A stretch of DNA of 64,000 nucleotides. Origin: Xanthocytophaga agilis. Lineage in GTDB: Bacteria > Bacteroidota > Bacteroidia > Cytophagales > 172606-1. Position numbers and translations under genes: made by a program. The stretch covers positions 186,001 through 250,000 of the forward strand of contig NZ_JASJOU010000002.1 in assembly GCF_030068605.1 (NCBI RefSeq), read 5' to 3'. Below, one piece after another: positions 52,042-61,157 of this stretch. Under the pieces are notes generated by a model. That model saw only the letters and a program-made list of their open reading frames with translations, was not told the origin of the DNA and made no database searches. Within the stretch, counting starts at the first letter, position 1. The number at the start of each line of letters is the position of its first letter.

Positions 52042-53277
52042 ATGGCATTAAACTACGTCTGGATCGCCTTTTTTCTTATTGCATTTCTTGTTGCACTCTT
52101 TAAGCTTATTTTTCTGGGCGATACCCAGATCTTTAAGCTCATCATTGATGGCACATTTGATACAGCTAAAATTGCCATCATGGATATTGCACTCCCTCTG
52201 GCTGGCATTATGACGTTTTTTTTGGGAATTCTGAATATAGGTGAGAAAGCGGGAGCTATTCAGTTTCTTTCGCGTATTATTGGTCCTTTCTTCAATCGTC
52301 TATTTCCTGAAGTACCCAAAGACCATCCGGCCAGCGGACATATGATGATCAATTTCTCAGCTAATATGCTGGGACTGGATAACGCTGCGACTCCCTTTGG
52401 ACTACGTTCGATGAAAAGCCTTCAGGAACTGAATCCAGAAAAAGAAATAGCCTCCAATGCTCAGATTATGTTTCTGGTACTACATACGGCAGGTCCGGTA
52501 CTGATCCCTCTCAGCATTATGGCTCAACGCACATTATTAGGTGCTGCCAACCCTTCCGATGTTTTTATCCCATGTCTGATTGGTACCTATATCACCACGC
52601 TTATAGGAATGATCGTAGTTGCTATCTGGCAAAAGATCAATCTGTTACATCCTGTGATGCTGGCATGGATAGTTGGATTTACAGGAATTATAGCACTATT
52701 ACTCTGGTATCTGTCAGGTTTGGATAAAACCCAACTGGAAGTGTTTTCACAGGTAGCAGGTCCGTTACTTCTGTTTGTGATTATGGTGGCCTTTATTCTG
52801 GGAGGCATACGTAAAAAGATAAATGTATTCGATGCCTTTATCGAAGGAGCCAAAAACGGATTTGAAGATTCCTTAAAGATCCTCCCCTATCTTATAGGTA
52901 TGTTGGTAGCAATCAGCATATTCCGCAATTCCGGCTCTCTGGCATACGTTGTTGATGGTATAGGCCATTTGCTTGCGATGACGGGTGTCAATACAGACTT
53001 TGTACCCGCCTTACCTGTTGCTATCATGAAACCCTTTAGTGGAAGTGGCGCACGTGGCCTGATGATAGATGTAATGAAAACCTATGGAGCAGACTCTTTT
53101 CCTGGACGGGTAGCCTGTATCTTCAACGGCTCAGCAGATACCACGTTTTATATTATTGCCTTGTATTTTGGGTCTGTAGGGATCAAAAAAGTACGCTATG
53201 CAATTGTAGCTGGTATTATTGCAGATATTGTGGGTGTCATTGCCGGTATATTTCTGGGGTATCTGTTCTTCCACTAA
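52042..53277 (+). CDS. Fused SpmA-SpmB nucleoside-recognition-domain membrane protein
   Basis: The 411-residue product has two repeats of a nucleoside-recognition (Gate) domain of membrane spans. The first has ANMLGLDNAATPFGLRSMKS and the second has AIMKPFSGSGARGLMIDVMK and ACIFNGSADTTFYIIALYFG. SpmA and SpmB of Bacillus work in spore maturation; in Gram-negatives the fused form has an unknown transport or regulatory role. Six to eight hydrophobic spans are visible. It is a single gene. Confidence 0.9.
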   Translation: MALNYVWIAFFLIAFLVALFKLIFLGDTQIFKLIIDGTFDTAKIAIMDIALPLAGIMTFFLGILNIGEKAGAIQFLSRIIGPFFNRLFPEVPKDHPASGHMMINFSANMLGLDNAATPFGLRSMKSLQELNPEKEIASNAQIMFLVLHTAGPVLIPLSIMAQRTLLGAANPSDVFIPCLIGTYITTLIGMIVVAIWQKINLLHPVMLAWIVGFTGIIALLLWYLSGLDKTQLEVFSQVAGPLLLFVIMVAFILGGIRKKINVFDAFIEGAKNGFEDSLKILPYLIGMLVAISIFRNSGSLAYVVDGIGHLLAMTGVNTDFVPALPVAIMKPFSGSGARGLMIDVMKTYGADSFPGRVACIFNGSADTTFYIIALYFGSVGIKKVRYAIVAGIIADIVGVIAGIFLGYLFFH

Positions 53278-53846
53278 CAATCAGCATGAATCAACCCGAA
53301 TATAAGGCAATGATTTTCTTTGGAGAAGTCGTATTGCATGTGCATAGTTTGTTGCATACTATTTTTTGTGCAGGCAAAACAAATTCACTGATCCGTGGAC
53401 AGATTGCCTGTTGAAAATAGCAGTTTTGCGCGTCAGAATAACTCCAATCATTTTTTAATTTACGCATAACTCACAGCAGATTTTATTTTTGACCAGAACT
53501 TTGATCATGTTGACTATTGCGTATAGTTCACCGCACTATCATTAGGCTGCAGTAGATAATGCACAGGTCAATAATATTGAACAAGGGAAATCAGAATAGA
53601 TAATACCAGTGCCTAAGACATATTCTGAGGCAAAAATTGTATTTTCTTTATATTATGCGATTTAGTTTTTAGCTTTTTCTGGTTCATCTACTGAACTAAA
53701 AGCTGAACTAGAGAAACACTACTTTTTTAGCTCATTCCTGGTTCATCACCCTTACAACAAAATCAATATAACAAACTAAAATACAACGACTTACTTCAAA
53801 TTTCCCAGTTCAACCTTTGGCTTGTTTTGGTTGACGTACTATTTTT

Positions 53847-53908
53847 CTATTCATTGGTTCACTGGTTCACTCTCCTATAGGAGAGTGAACCAGTGAACCA
53901 ATGAATAG
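53847..53908. repeat. 62-bp perfect palindrome with no spacer
   Basis: A 31-nt arm (53847-53877, ending TCTCCTA) is the exact complement in reverse of the next 31 nt (53878-53908), with no bases in between. Each arm contains two GGTTCACT (or AGTGAACC) units. It can form a cruciform. No coding region is affected. Similar GGTTCA words occur nearby (53690-53760). Confidence 0.95.
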
Positions 53909-54077
53909 AGTAGAGTAAATTAACAAGATAACTAGTAGCTATTTTCCATTGATACAAGTATATCTTATGTCAGTTATCAGTTGCTGTATCTTGCTTTTAT
54001 CTAAGCTGTTTTATTCTATACCATAAACTGGGTTACTAAATACTATAGAAGAGAGTAAGAGGTTCTCTAAAAACAAA

Positions 54078-54103
54078 GCCTACACTCTTTAGGAAGTGCA
54101 GGC
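54078..54103 (-). terminator. Terminator of the GH5-like gene
   Basis: GCCTACACT (54078-54086) and AGTGCAGGC (54095-54103) pair with one mismatch and, on the minus strand, T-rich sequence follows (TTTGTTTTTAG). It lies 69 bp beyond the stop of the gene at 54172. Confidence 0.6.
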
Positions 54104-54171
54104 GTTGTTACTTCTTTGATAACAAGATAAATTTACCTCTTTGAAGATATGATAAATCTATAATCTGTAAA

Positions 54172-55275
54172 TCATTTTCCTGCTTTGGTAAATTTCCGGA
54201 TTGTTTCTACCTCCTGTTGCTGATAGGGTGTACCATCCGGACGGAATATATCATGAAACCATAGTTTTGGCTCTTCCCCACCAGGTAATGGTTCATCCCA
54301 TGCATAGATAGTATTCGTTTTTCCTTTTACCAGTCCCCAGTTAATAGCCCCTACCTTGTATTTGTCAAATATAGGCAGACATCCTTCGAAAGTGCTTTTA
54401 TGTTTACGAGCCATGTATTCTGTACAAATCAACGGTCTTTTGTAAGTAGCTTGTAAGTCTTTGATTTGCGCCTCAAGTTTTTCAGGTGTTACATAATTAT
54501 GGAAAGTAATGATATCCGAACTATTCAGCATTACTTCATTACTCATAGGATGGTCATGCCACCAGCCTGCTGTCAGTGGTTGAGAAGGATTGACAGCTCT
54601 GGCCCATTCAAAGGATTTCTTCAGCAATGGTACTACTGCATCCATATAGCCAGAATTGGATGGCTCATTAAACAGATCCCATACTAACACACGCGAATCA
54701 TTAGCAAAAGCGCTGATAATTCCTTTTGTATAATCTTCCAGTTTACCCCAGGTGCGTGAGTCAAACAACATTTGTGTGCCAGGGCAACGCAACCATCCGG
54801 AATTGTGAACGCCGGTTTTAGGTTCAGGTTGCTTGCCAGCTTTTGGGTTGTCATTCCAACAGGAGTCAAACAACACAAACATAATTTTGATATGATGCTT
54901 ATCTGCAATCGTCAGAAACTCATTGATGCGTTTCAGAAAACCTTCTTTATCTGTATCATAGGGAATGTTATGTAAAAATACCCGCATGATATTCATGCCT
55001 AAACTTTCTGCCAGACCTAGCTCTCTATCTATAGTCTGAGGATCAAAGGTATCTGCCTGCCACATTTCCAGTTCATTAACCGCTGTAGATGGAATAAAAT
55101 TGGCCCCAACTAAAAATGGCTGTTTAGCATACCAGGCATTGGCCTTCTCAATAGTCCAGCGACCTGCCTGTACGGGTTGACTGGTCCGGGGTTGCCTGGG
55201 TGACTTTGTTTGTGCTACCCCAACAAAAACGGATGCATTCAAACACAGCAAAAAAAGTAATACTATCTTTTTCAT
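54172..55275 (-). CDS. Glycoside hydrolase family 5-like enzyme, exported
   Basis: The 367-residue product has a signal peptide (IVLLFLLCLNASVFVGVAQ). A TIM-barrel pattern follows with MRVFLHNIPYDTDKEGFLKR, acid/base Glu204 in DLFNEP and nucleophile-like Glu286 in LICTEYMAR. WFHDIFRPDGTPYQQ closes the barrel. The spacing of the two Glu and the NEP motif are typical of clan GH-A, GH5 in particular. Substrate not defined, likely plant polysaccharide. The next gene upstream, in the same orientation, is GH127; 53 bp separate them. Confidence 0.8.
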   Translation of the reverse strand: MKKIVLLFLLCLNASVFVGVAQTKSPRQPRTSQPVQAGRWTIEKANAWYAKQPFLVGANFIPSTAVNELEMWQADTFDPQTIDRELGLAESLGMNIMRVFLHNIPYDTDKEGFLKRINEFLTIADKHHIKIMFVLFDSCWNDNPKAGKQPEPKTGVHNSGWLRCPGTQMLFDSRTWGKLEDYTKGIISAFANDSRVLVWDLFNEPSNSGYMDAVVPLLKKSFEWARAVNPSQPLTAGWWHDHPMSNEVMLNSSDIITFHNYVTPEKLEAQIKDLQATYKRPLICTEYMARKHKSTFEGCLPIFDKYKVGAINWGLVKGKTNTIYAWDEPLPGGEEPKLWFHDIFRPDGTPYQQQEVETIRKFTKAGK

Positions 55276-55328
55276 AAGAATGAATAGAGGGAAAACGTAT
55301 AATTGAGATTAGGTGTACTTATTCATTA

Positions 55329-57368
55329 TCAGGGCACTACAGGAAAAGCCACAATACGTACTTTGGTACATCCATAAGGAATCAATGTGATCTTTTCTGT
55401 CTTGTTTTCTACTTTTCCTTTGTAAATCCCAGACCTTTCCGTTACAGGTGAAGGGGCTACATCATTGACAATCTTCCAGTCTGGAATCTTTTTGGCATCT
55501 ACAGTAATTTCAATAGGTGCATTAGTCAGATTCCAGATAAACTGATCCGATACAGGCTTCACCTTTTTTATTGATACAGACTGAACAGGTTCGGCAACAG
55601 TCTTTGCCACTATTCCATAGTTCCAGTCACCTACAGGAAAGACATTAAAATAATCGCCTTCTTCTTTCTGACTTTCTTTCTCCCATCGTTCACCCAGCTT
55701 TAATGCATAGACCAATGGTCCATATTCCAAAGCCCGGGTGTTACGTCCCCAGGTTGAGAACTGGGCCTGCATAGGTAACTCCAGGGTTAATTTATCCTTG
55801 TCTTTCCATGTATGGTCAATAGTTATTACCTGTCCTCCTTTTTCTGTACGTAGTTTTTGTCCATTCAACAAGATAGTTGCTTCCTTACACCAGGAAGGAA
55901 TGCGTAGTTGCAAAGGAAAGCTAACTTCTTTCTTTGTAGAGAATGCAAATTGAATAGACTCTTCAAAAGGAAAGGTTGTTGTTTCAGTAATGGTAACTTC
56001 CTGTTGAGTCTTCCCTACTTTAGCGACAATCTGATTAGGACCATATTCCAATGCAGCCAACCCTTTATCAGGAGTACCATACCACATATGGGCAACAAAC
56101 TTTGTCCACCCCTGATGCATATTTGCCAGACAACAGGTATAACCACTACGCATACCGTAGACATTGTTCATTTCCCGATCAAAGGGTAAGGAAAAGTTAA
56201 ATACTCCACGTTTTACCTGTACCTGATTGGCAATCTGAAAGTATTGTTTGGCATTGTAGTCATCTGTTGTCTGGGTAGGCAGCGCATTGAATGTCATTCG
56301 TTCCAATGCATCCATATAGTGGATATCTCCCGTAATTCCGATAATCTCTTCCAGTGAAAACATCGATTCTACAATAGCACAAAGTTCTGTTCCCTGTACC
56401 GGATCATTTCCATGTAAATCTTCATCAGCCGAAAAAATACCCATAGGTAAACCATGCAAAGTCATCAGGTCATGAAAGCCTGTGCTTAAACCTGACAGAT
56501 ATTTTTTATCGCCGGTACGCTGATAAGTTATAGCGGGCGACTTTATGGCCATTCCCACATTGACACCATGACGACTCATCCAGTTTTCATTATCCTGATA
56601 AGCAGCAGCGCGGATGACCCAATCCCGGTTTGTCAGCCAGGTATTCCACTCAAATGACTGCGACTCAATCAGTGCAGCCAACTCCAGTAGAGAGGCTTCC
56701 TTCGTAATACTATACAGCCATTGGGCAATCATAGCATTGTCAATGCCACGGGAAGCAGACCAGTCAGTCCATTTTCCAATAGGACATTTTTTGAGTGACT
56801 GCAACTGATAGTTAAAGAAATGGCTCATAAACGGAATCACCCGTTTATCTTGTGTAGCTGTATAATACTGTTTCAATACTTTCAGCATCACCATTTTAGG
56901 CCACCAATCTTCACCCAACTGACAGGAGTCAACAGTTATGGTAGCTCCTTTCTCCCGCTCTGCTTTCGTGATAGGACCAAAATATCCGGAAGGGCGTTGA
57001 TGAGTTAGCGTCCATTCAATGTATCGGTTCACTTTATTCTTTAAAACCGGATCATTAAGCAGGTAGGCAAGTGGTACTGCCCCATCCAGCCAGTAAGGAG
57101 TTTCTTCCCAGCCATCTCCTTTTCCTCCCAGCCAACCATTGTCATCTTTGATCTTTCCATATACTTCATCCAGATGTCCGGTTGTTCCATCCCGCATAAT
57201 CTGAAGCTGATGCAGCAACCAACCTTTGGGTTTAACAGATCCAAGCGGCAACTCTGTATAGATAGGAGATTGTATGGTTTGTGCTTTCAGAAAAGACGAA
57301 TGCCCAGAAAAAACAAGTACTATTGATAGAAAAAATAAGAAAATAGTGTAGCGCAGATAGGTATTCAT
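55329..57368 (-). CDS. GH127-type (DUF1680) beta-L-arabinofuranosidase, exported
   Basis: The 679-residue product has a signal anchor (TIFLFFLSIVLVFSGHSSFL). An alpha/alpha barrel follows. The GH127 zinc-thiolate site is visible: E.C in GTELCAIVESM and the pair CC in SGYTCCLANMHQG, which in HypBA1 hold the zinc and the catalytic Cys. These enzymes cleave beta-L-arabinofuranose from hydroxyproline-linked or other arabinosides. Related GH146 also fits. It is first in a minus-strand operon with the GH5-like gene, divergent from a sugar-acid operon. Confidence 0.88.
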   Translation of the reverse strand: MNTYLRYTIFLFFLSIVLVFSGHSSFLKAQTIQSPIYTELPLGSVKPKGWLLHQLQIMRDGTTGHLDEVYGKIKDDNGWLGGKGDGWEETPYWLDGAVPLAYLLNDPVLKNKVNRYIEWTLTHQRPSGYFGPITKAEREKGATITVDSCQLGEDWWPKMVMLKVLKQYYTATQDKRVIPFMSHFFNYQLQSLKKCPIGKWTDWSASRGIDNAMIAQWLYSITKEASLLELAALIESQSFEWNTWLTNRDWVIRAAAYQDNENWMSRHGVNVGMAIKSPAITYQRTGDKKYLSGLSTGFHDLMTLHGLPMGIFSADEDLHGNDPVQGTELCAIVESMFSLEEIIGITGDIHYMDALERMTFNALPTQTTDDYNAKQYFQIANQVQVKRGVFNFSLPFDREMNNVYGMRSGYTCCLANMHQGWTKFVAHMWYGTPDKGLAALEYGPNQIVAKVGKTQQEVTITETTTFPFEESIQFAFSTKKEVSFPLQLRIPSWCKEATILLNGQKLRTEKGGQVITIDHTWKDKDKLTLELPMQAQFSTWGRNTRALEYGPLVYALKLGERWEKESQKEEGDYFNVFPVGDWNYGIVAKTVAEPVQSVSIKKVKPVSDQFIWNLTNAPIEITVDAKKIPDWKIVNDVAPSPVTERSGIYKGKVENKTEKITLIPYGCTKVRIVAFPVVP

Positions 57369-57675
57369 GAATGAACGGGTAGTAAATCCTGATTAAATTC
57401 AACCCAATAAACCAAAAATACTATATTTATCCTATGAAAAATTTCATCAGTCCAAAGAAAGACATGAGTTATTGATAACTATCCTGGAGGAGTTTTGGAG
57501 AAACAACCGGGTTACAGCACCCAGAACTATTCCATCTGTCTGTAAGTTTTAATTATATAAATCTCTGATTTACTCTTGTTGACAGTTGGTTTATACCTAA
57601 GGTTTTTACTTTCTTTGGGGTATTAATTCATAAGTATTCCTTTAGACAAAGACAGTTATCTTATTCTGAAAATAT
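57369..57675. other. 307-bp divergent promoter region
   Basis: Separates the hydrolase operon from the sugar-acid operon. No operator recognised; a shared regulator could bind here. Confidence 0.35.
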
Positions 57676-59325
57676 ATGCGACACCTCCTGAAAGTTCATC
57701 CATCGGACAATGTCATTGTAGCACTGACTGACTTATCCAAAGGGCAAACGCTGACATACGAAGGCGAGACCTACATCTTGCAAGATAACATACAGCAAAA
57801 GCACAAGTTTGTCACTGAGGATCTGAATACCGGAGATCCTGTCATTATGTATGGTGTATTGGTAGGCAAAGCCATGCATCCGATTCCAAAAGGAGGGTTA
57901 ATCCATACACAAAACCTCAAACATGCTGCTGCAGATTACTCTGGAAAGCAGAAAGACTATACATGGACTCCTCCGGATGTTTCCAAATGGAATGACAGAA
58001 CATTTATGGGATATCATCGTTCAGATGGACGGGTAGGCACTGCTAATTACTGGTTATTTGTGCCTACTGTATTCTGTGAAAATAGGAACCTGGAAGTAAT
58101 AAAAGAGGCATTGAATAAGGAGTTGGGTTATGGTCAGAGTGAAAAATACAAGAATTACACCCGTCAACTGATATCCATGTATGAATCAGGACAGTCGCCA
58201 GATACTATGTTATCAGCTGACTTGTCTTTGCAGGAAGAAATGTTTCATACCAAACGCCTGTTTCCAAATATCGACGGCATCAAATTTCTGACTCACCAGG
58301 GTGGCTGTGGAGGTACACGACAGGATTCTGCTGTATTGAGTAAGTTACTAGCCTCCTATGCAGATCATCCAAATGTAGCGGGAGTTACAGTATTAAGTCT
58401 AGGTTGTCAGCACTTGCAGATGGATGACTTCAAACAGGAAATATTTCAGCGTAACTCCAAATTTGATAAACCTCTTTTGATGTTTGAACAACAAAAGAGT
58501 CAATCGGAAGAAAGTCTGATTTCAGAAGCGATCAAGCAAACTTTTGTACACTTAGTTAAGGCCAATACACAACAACGCCAGCCGGCTCCTTTAAGCAAAA
58601 TGGTATTGGGTGTAAAATGTGGTGGTTCTGATGGTTTTTCGGGTATATCAGCCAACCCCGCAGTTGGTTATGCAGCTGACTTGCTGGTAGGTTTGGGTGG
58701 CACTGTATTACTGGCTGAGTTTCCAGAGCTCTGCGGTGTAGAGCAGGAGCTTGCCGACAGATGCATCAACAAAGAGATTGCGGCGAAGTTTGTTCACCTG
58801 ATGAAATCCTATAATGCACAGGCAGAATCTGTAGGTTCAGGCTTCCATGCCAACCCTTCACCCGGCAACATTCGGGATGGCCTGATTACAGATGCTATCA
58901 AGTCAGCAGGCGCAGCGAAAAAAGGAGGCACTGCTCCTATTGTAGATGTGCTCGACTATACAGAACCAGCTACCAAGCCGGGTCTGAATCTGGTATGTAC
59001 CCCTGGTAATGATGTAGAAGCAACTACAGGAAAAACAGCATCAGGCTCTACCCTGATTTTATTTACAACGGGTCTGGGTACTCCGACAGGTAATCCGGTA
59101 TGCCCTGTTATCAAGGTAGCCACAAACAGTGATCTGGCTCGTCGCATGGCTGACATTATTGATATTGATACTGGCGATATTATTACAGGACAAACCACCA
59201 TTGAGCAAAAAGGGGAAGAGATTCTGGAATATTGTATTCGTGCGGCCAGCGGTCTGGAAAAGATCAAATCTGTAGAACTGGGACAAGATGACTTCATTCC
59301 ATGGAAACGTGGGGTAAGTCTGTAA
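57676..59325 (+). CDS. UxaA-family (altronate/sugar-acid) dehydratase
   Basis: The 549-residue product has an N-terminal SAF domain (about 1-90, IVALTDLSKGQTLTYEGE) and a UxaA domain with HRSDGRVGTANYWLFVPTVF, THQGGCGGTRQDS (Cys ligand of metal), GVKCGGSDGFSGISANPAVG, LAEFPELCGVE and GLGTPTGNPVCPVIKVATNS. In E. coli altronate dehydratase is UxaA; Bacteroidota members act on various hexonates or 6-deoxyhexonates. The downstream SDR fits a 2-keto-3-deoxy sugar-acid pathway. Confidence 0.88.
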   Translation: MRHLLKVHPSDNVIVALTDLSKGQTLTYEGETYILQDNIQQKHKFVTEDLNTGDPVIMYGVLVGKAMHPIPKGGLIHTQNLKHAAADYSGKQKDYTWTPPDVSKWNDRTFMGYHRSDGRVGTANYWLFVPTVFCENRNLEVIKEALNKELGYGQSEKYKNYTRQLISMYESGQSPDTMLSADLSLQEEMFHTKRLFPNIDGIKFLTHQGGCGGTRQDSAVLSKLLASYADHPNVAGVTVLSLGCQHLQMDDFKQEIFQRNSKFDKPLLMFEQQKSQSEESLISEAIKQTFVHLVKANTQQRQPAPLSKMVLGVKCGGSDGFSGISANPAVGYAADLLVGLGGTVLLAEFPELCGVEQELADRCINKEIAAKFVHLMKSYNAQAESVGSGFHANPSPGNIRDGLITDAIKSAGAAKKGGTAPIVDVLDYTEPATKPGLNLVCTPGNDVEATTGKTASGSTLILFTTGLGTPTGNPVCPVIKVATNSDLARRMADIIDIDTGDIITGQTTIEQKGEEILEYCIRAASGLEKIKSVELGQDDFIPWKRGVSL

Positions 59326-59391
59326 ACGTAAAAAATTGAGACTCTTTTATAATTAATACAACCTATTACTCATTCTGTTTTTATTCGTTTC

Positions 59392-60153
59392 ATGTTTTCT
59401 CTTACTCATAAAACAGCTGTCATCACAGGCGGAGGCAGTGGCATTGGGCAGGCAATAGCCCGTTTATTTGCCAAACAAGGTGCCGAAGTTATTATTCTGG
59501 ATCTGAATGAAACAGGTGCCAGCCAAACTGTAACTGATATTCTCAGAGAAGGTGGCAAAGCTGTATTTTACCGTTGTGATGTATCAGATCAGTCTGAAGT
59601 AAAGAAAGTGCTTGATCTGGCATCCAAAGTAGATATTCTGGTTAATAGTGCCGGCGTCTCTCATGTCGGAAAGCTTGAAAACACCTCTGAAGCAGATTTT
59701 GACCGCATTTTCAGGGTAAATGTAAAGGGCGTCTATAATTGTATGTCTGTTGCAGTTGAAAAAATGAAAAAGCAAGGAGGAGGCGTCATCCTGAATCTCG
59801 CGTCAGTTGCTTCTTCAGTAGGTATACCGGATCGGTTTGCCTATTCAATGAGTAAAGGAGCGGTGCTAACAATGACTCTCTCTGTAGCAAGAGATTACAT
59901 TGATCAGAAGATACGTTGTAACTGCATTTCACCAGGACGTGTACACACACCGTTTGTGGATGACTTCCTGAAAAAGAATTATGCAGGGCAGGAAAAGGAG
60001 ATGTTCGAAAAACTGGCAAAGACTCAACCTATAGGCCGAATGGGTACACCAGAAGAGATGGCAACCCTGGCATTGTATCTCTGTTCAGATGAAGCTGGAT
60101 TTGTAACAGGTGCAGATTATTCCATAGATGGAGGATTTGTTTCTCTTAAATAA
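59392..60153 (+). CDS. SDR-family dehydrogenase, likely 2-keto-3-deoxy sugar-acid type
   Basis: The 253-residue product is a classical SDR: TGGGSGIGQAIARLF for NAD(P), Asp at the end of strand 2 (LDLN, favouring NAD), NSAG, a catalytic Ser in LASVASS and YSMSK with Tyr and Lys. The end of the protein (GRVHTPFVDDFLKKNYAG, EKEMFEKLAKTQPIGRMG, DEAGFVTGADYSIDGGF) resembles 2-keto-3-deoxy-L-fuconate dehydrogenase. The gene follows the dehydratase with 66 bp between, so both act in one oxidative sugar-acid pathway. Substrate is inferred. Confidence 0.85.
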   Translation: MFSLTHKTAVITGGGSGIGQAIARLFAKQGAEVIILDLNETGASQTVTDILREGGKAVFYRCDVSDQSEVKKVLDLASKVDILVNSAGVSHVGKLENTSEADFDRIFRVNVKGVYNCMSVAVEKMKKQGGGVILNLASVASSVGIPDRFAYSMSKGAVLTMTLSVARDYIDQKIRCNCISPGRVHTPFVDDFLKKNYAGQEKEMFEKLAKTQPIGRMGTPEEMATLALYLCSDEAGFVTGADYSIDGGFVSLK

Positions 60154-60222
60154 AGAACTGGTTTAAACTGCTTTTATATTTACATAAGTCATTCCAAATT
60201 TTGGATGGGAATCTGATTATAA

Positions 60223-60261
60223 AATCAGCGCTTATGCTTCCGAAAAGTATAAGCGCTGATT
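60223..60261 (+). terminator. Terminator of the sugar-acid operon
   Basis: AATCAGCGCTTAT (60223-60235) pairs perfectly with ATAAGCGCTGATT (60249-60261) over a 13-nt loop, followed by TAGTTTTTC. Confidence 0.8.
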
Positions 60262-60320
60262 AGTTTTTCAGAAATTTCTCTTCCCTCGTCTTCTCAAATT
60301 CCCTTACCTCACTCTACTTG

Positions 60321-60540
60321 TGGCATCCTACTTTTTTGCTTGTCCAAAAAAGTAGGCAAAAAAAGACCCTTTTCTCTGATCCTCCTGCCCGCAAGGCCCA
60401 AAGCCAACCTCGCGGCGGAAAGAAGGCCAACGCACCTACACTACCTTTCGCGATCAAAGGAATCTACCCTCTCTTTGTGGCTGGACTTATTAATACTGCT
60501 TTTTCTAAAATTTGGGCTGAATCAGGTTTCTGCTATTAGG
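60321..60540. repeat. Intergenic repeat-like element with hairpin
   Basis: CCTACTTTTTTG (60327-60338) and CAAAAAAGTAGG (60345-60356) form a perfect 12-bp stem. A stretch follows that is less AT-rich than the rest (CCTCCTGCCCGCAAGGCCCA; CGCGGCGGAAAGAAGG). Its base use is unlike the flanking DNA. Elements of this form (CTTTTTTG...CCAAAAAAGTAG, GC-rich tail) are often dispersed in intergenic DNA of Bacteroidota. Only one copy is in this window. An ORF across it is judged spurious. Confidence 0.45.
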
Positions 60541-60546
60541 GTTATT

Positions 60547-60864
60547 TTATTCCAGATCATCCAGAAATTGCTGGTAAGCTCCTTTTAATTCTCTGTTTGC
60601 ATTTCGGTTGCCAGCAGCTTCACTTACTTCGATTCCTTTCTTAAAGGTGTTCTCTGCCTCTTCATTGCGTCCTAAGTCTGCATATAATTTAGCGGCATGG
60701 TAGTAGGTGCCTACATAATCCGGATGCTCTGTCAGGAGCTTTTCATAATACGTCAGAGCCTTCTGCACATCAGATTTCAGGTATTCGGTTGCTATGGCAT
60801 ATAAAGTAAAAGGATCATTGGGATCTTCCTTCAGAAAATCAAATAGTTGCTCAAGTCTGTTCAT
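60547..60864 (-). CDS. Short TPR protein
   Basis: From ATG 60864 the 105-residue product has two to three TPR units (DPFTLYAIATEYLKSDVQKA; VGTYYHAAKLYADLGRNEEA) with a charged C-terminal helix (ANRELKGAYQQFLDDLE). Frames go on upstream to 60969 but no natural start there. Small TPR proteins of this type are common in Bacteroidota. Function unknown. It is divergent from etfB. Confidence 0.75.
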   Translation of the reverse strand: MNRLEQLFDFLKEDPNDPFTLYAIATEYLKSDVQKALTYYEKLLTEHPDYVGTYYHAAKLYADLGRNEEAENTFKKGIEVSEAAGNRNANRELKGAYQQFLDDLE

Positions 60865-61157
60865 TGTATAAATAAAATTAATCATCTGCTTTCGCTTATG
60901 GCTCAAAGTAAGGCTTCTTTGAATGGCAAAACAAATTCCTACTTTAGTTTGTATTCCGCTCACAACCAACCACTTTACAATTCAACATACAAATATCACA
61001 CTCTGTAACACATTTTTGTATTTTTCGGTTGATCTTTATGACTCTTCACATGAAGATTCTTTTATATTTGCACTGTTACGTTACAGAACAATGAATGGTA
61101 TTCAGGAATCGTTCTGTAGGTATTTCAATTTTTACTAAATAACCATTTTTATTGCTT

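Larger units (their letters stand above)
53278..54171. other. 894-bp intergenic stretch with palindrome and repeats
   Basis: No credible gene. The left part has none; GGTTCA motifs are dispersed through 53680-53880, and a 62-bp palindrome lies at 53847-53908. The right part carries the terminator of the GH5-like gene. Confidence 0.5.

Noticed and set aside
53286-53414. 42-residue frame after spmAB
   Set aside because: No motif and no terminator after it; it looks like chance in AT-rich DNA.
60318-60588. Two overlapping plus-strand frames of 73 and 82 residues
   Set aside because: They lie across the hairpin and GC-shifted repeat element; the translated sequence is basic low-complexity and not protein-like.
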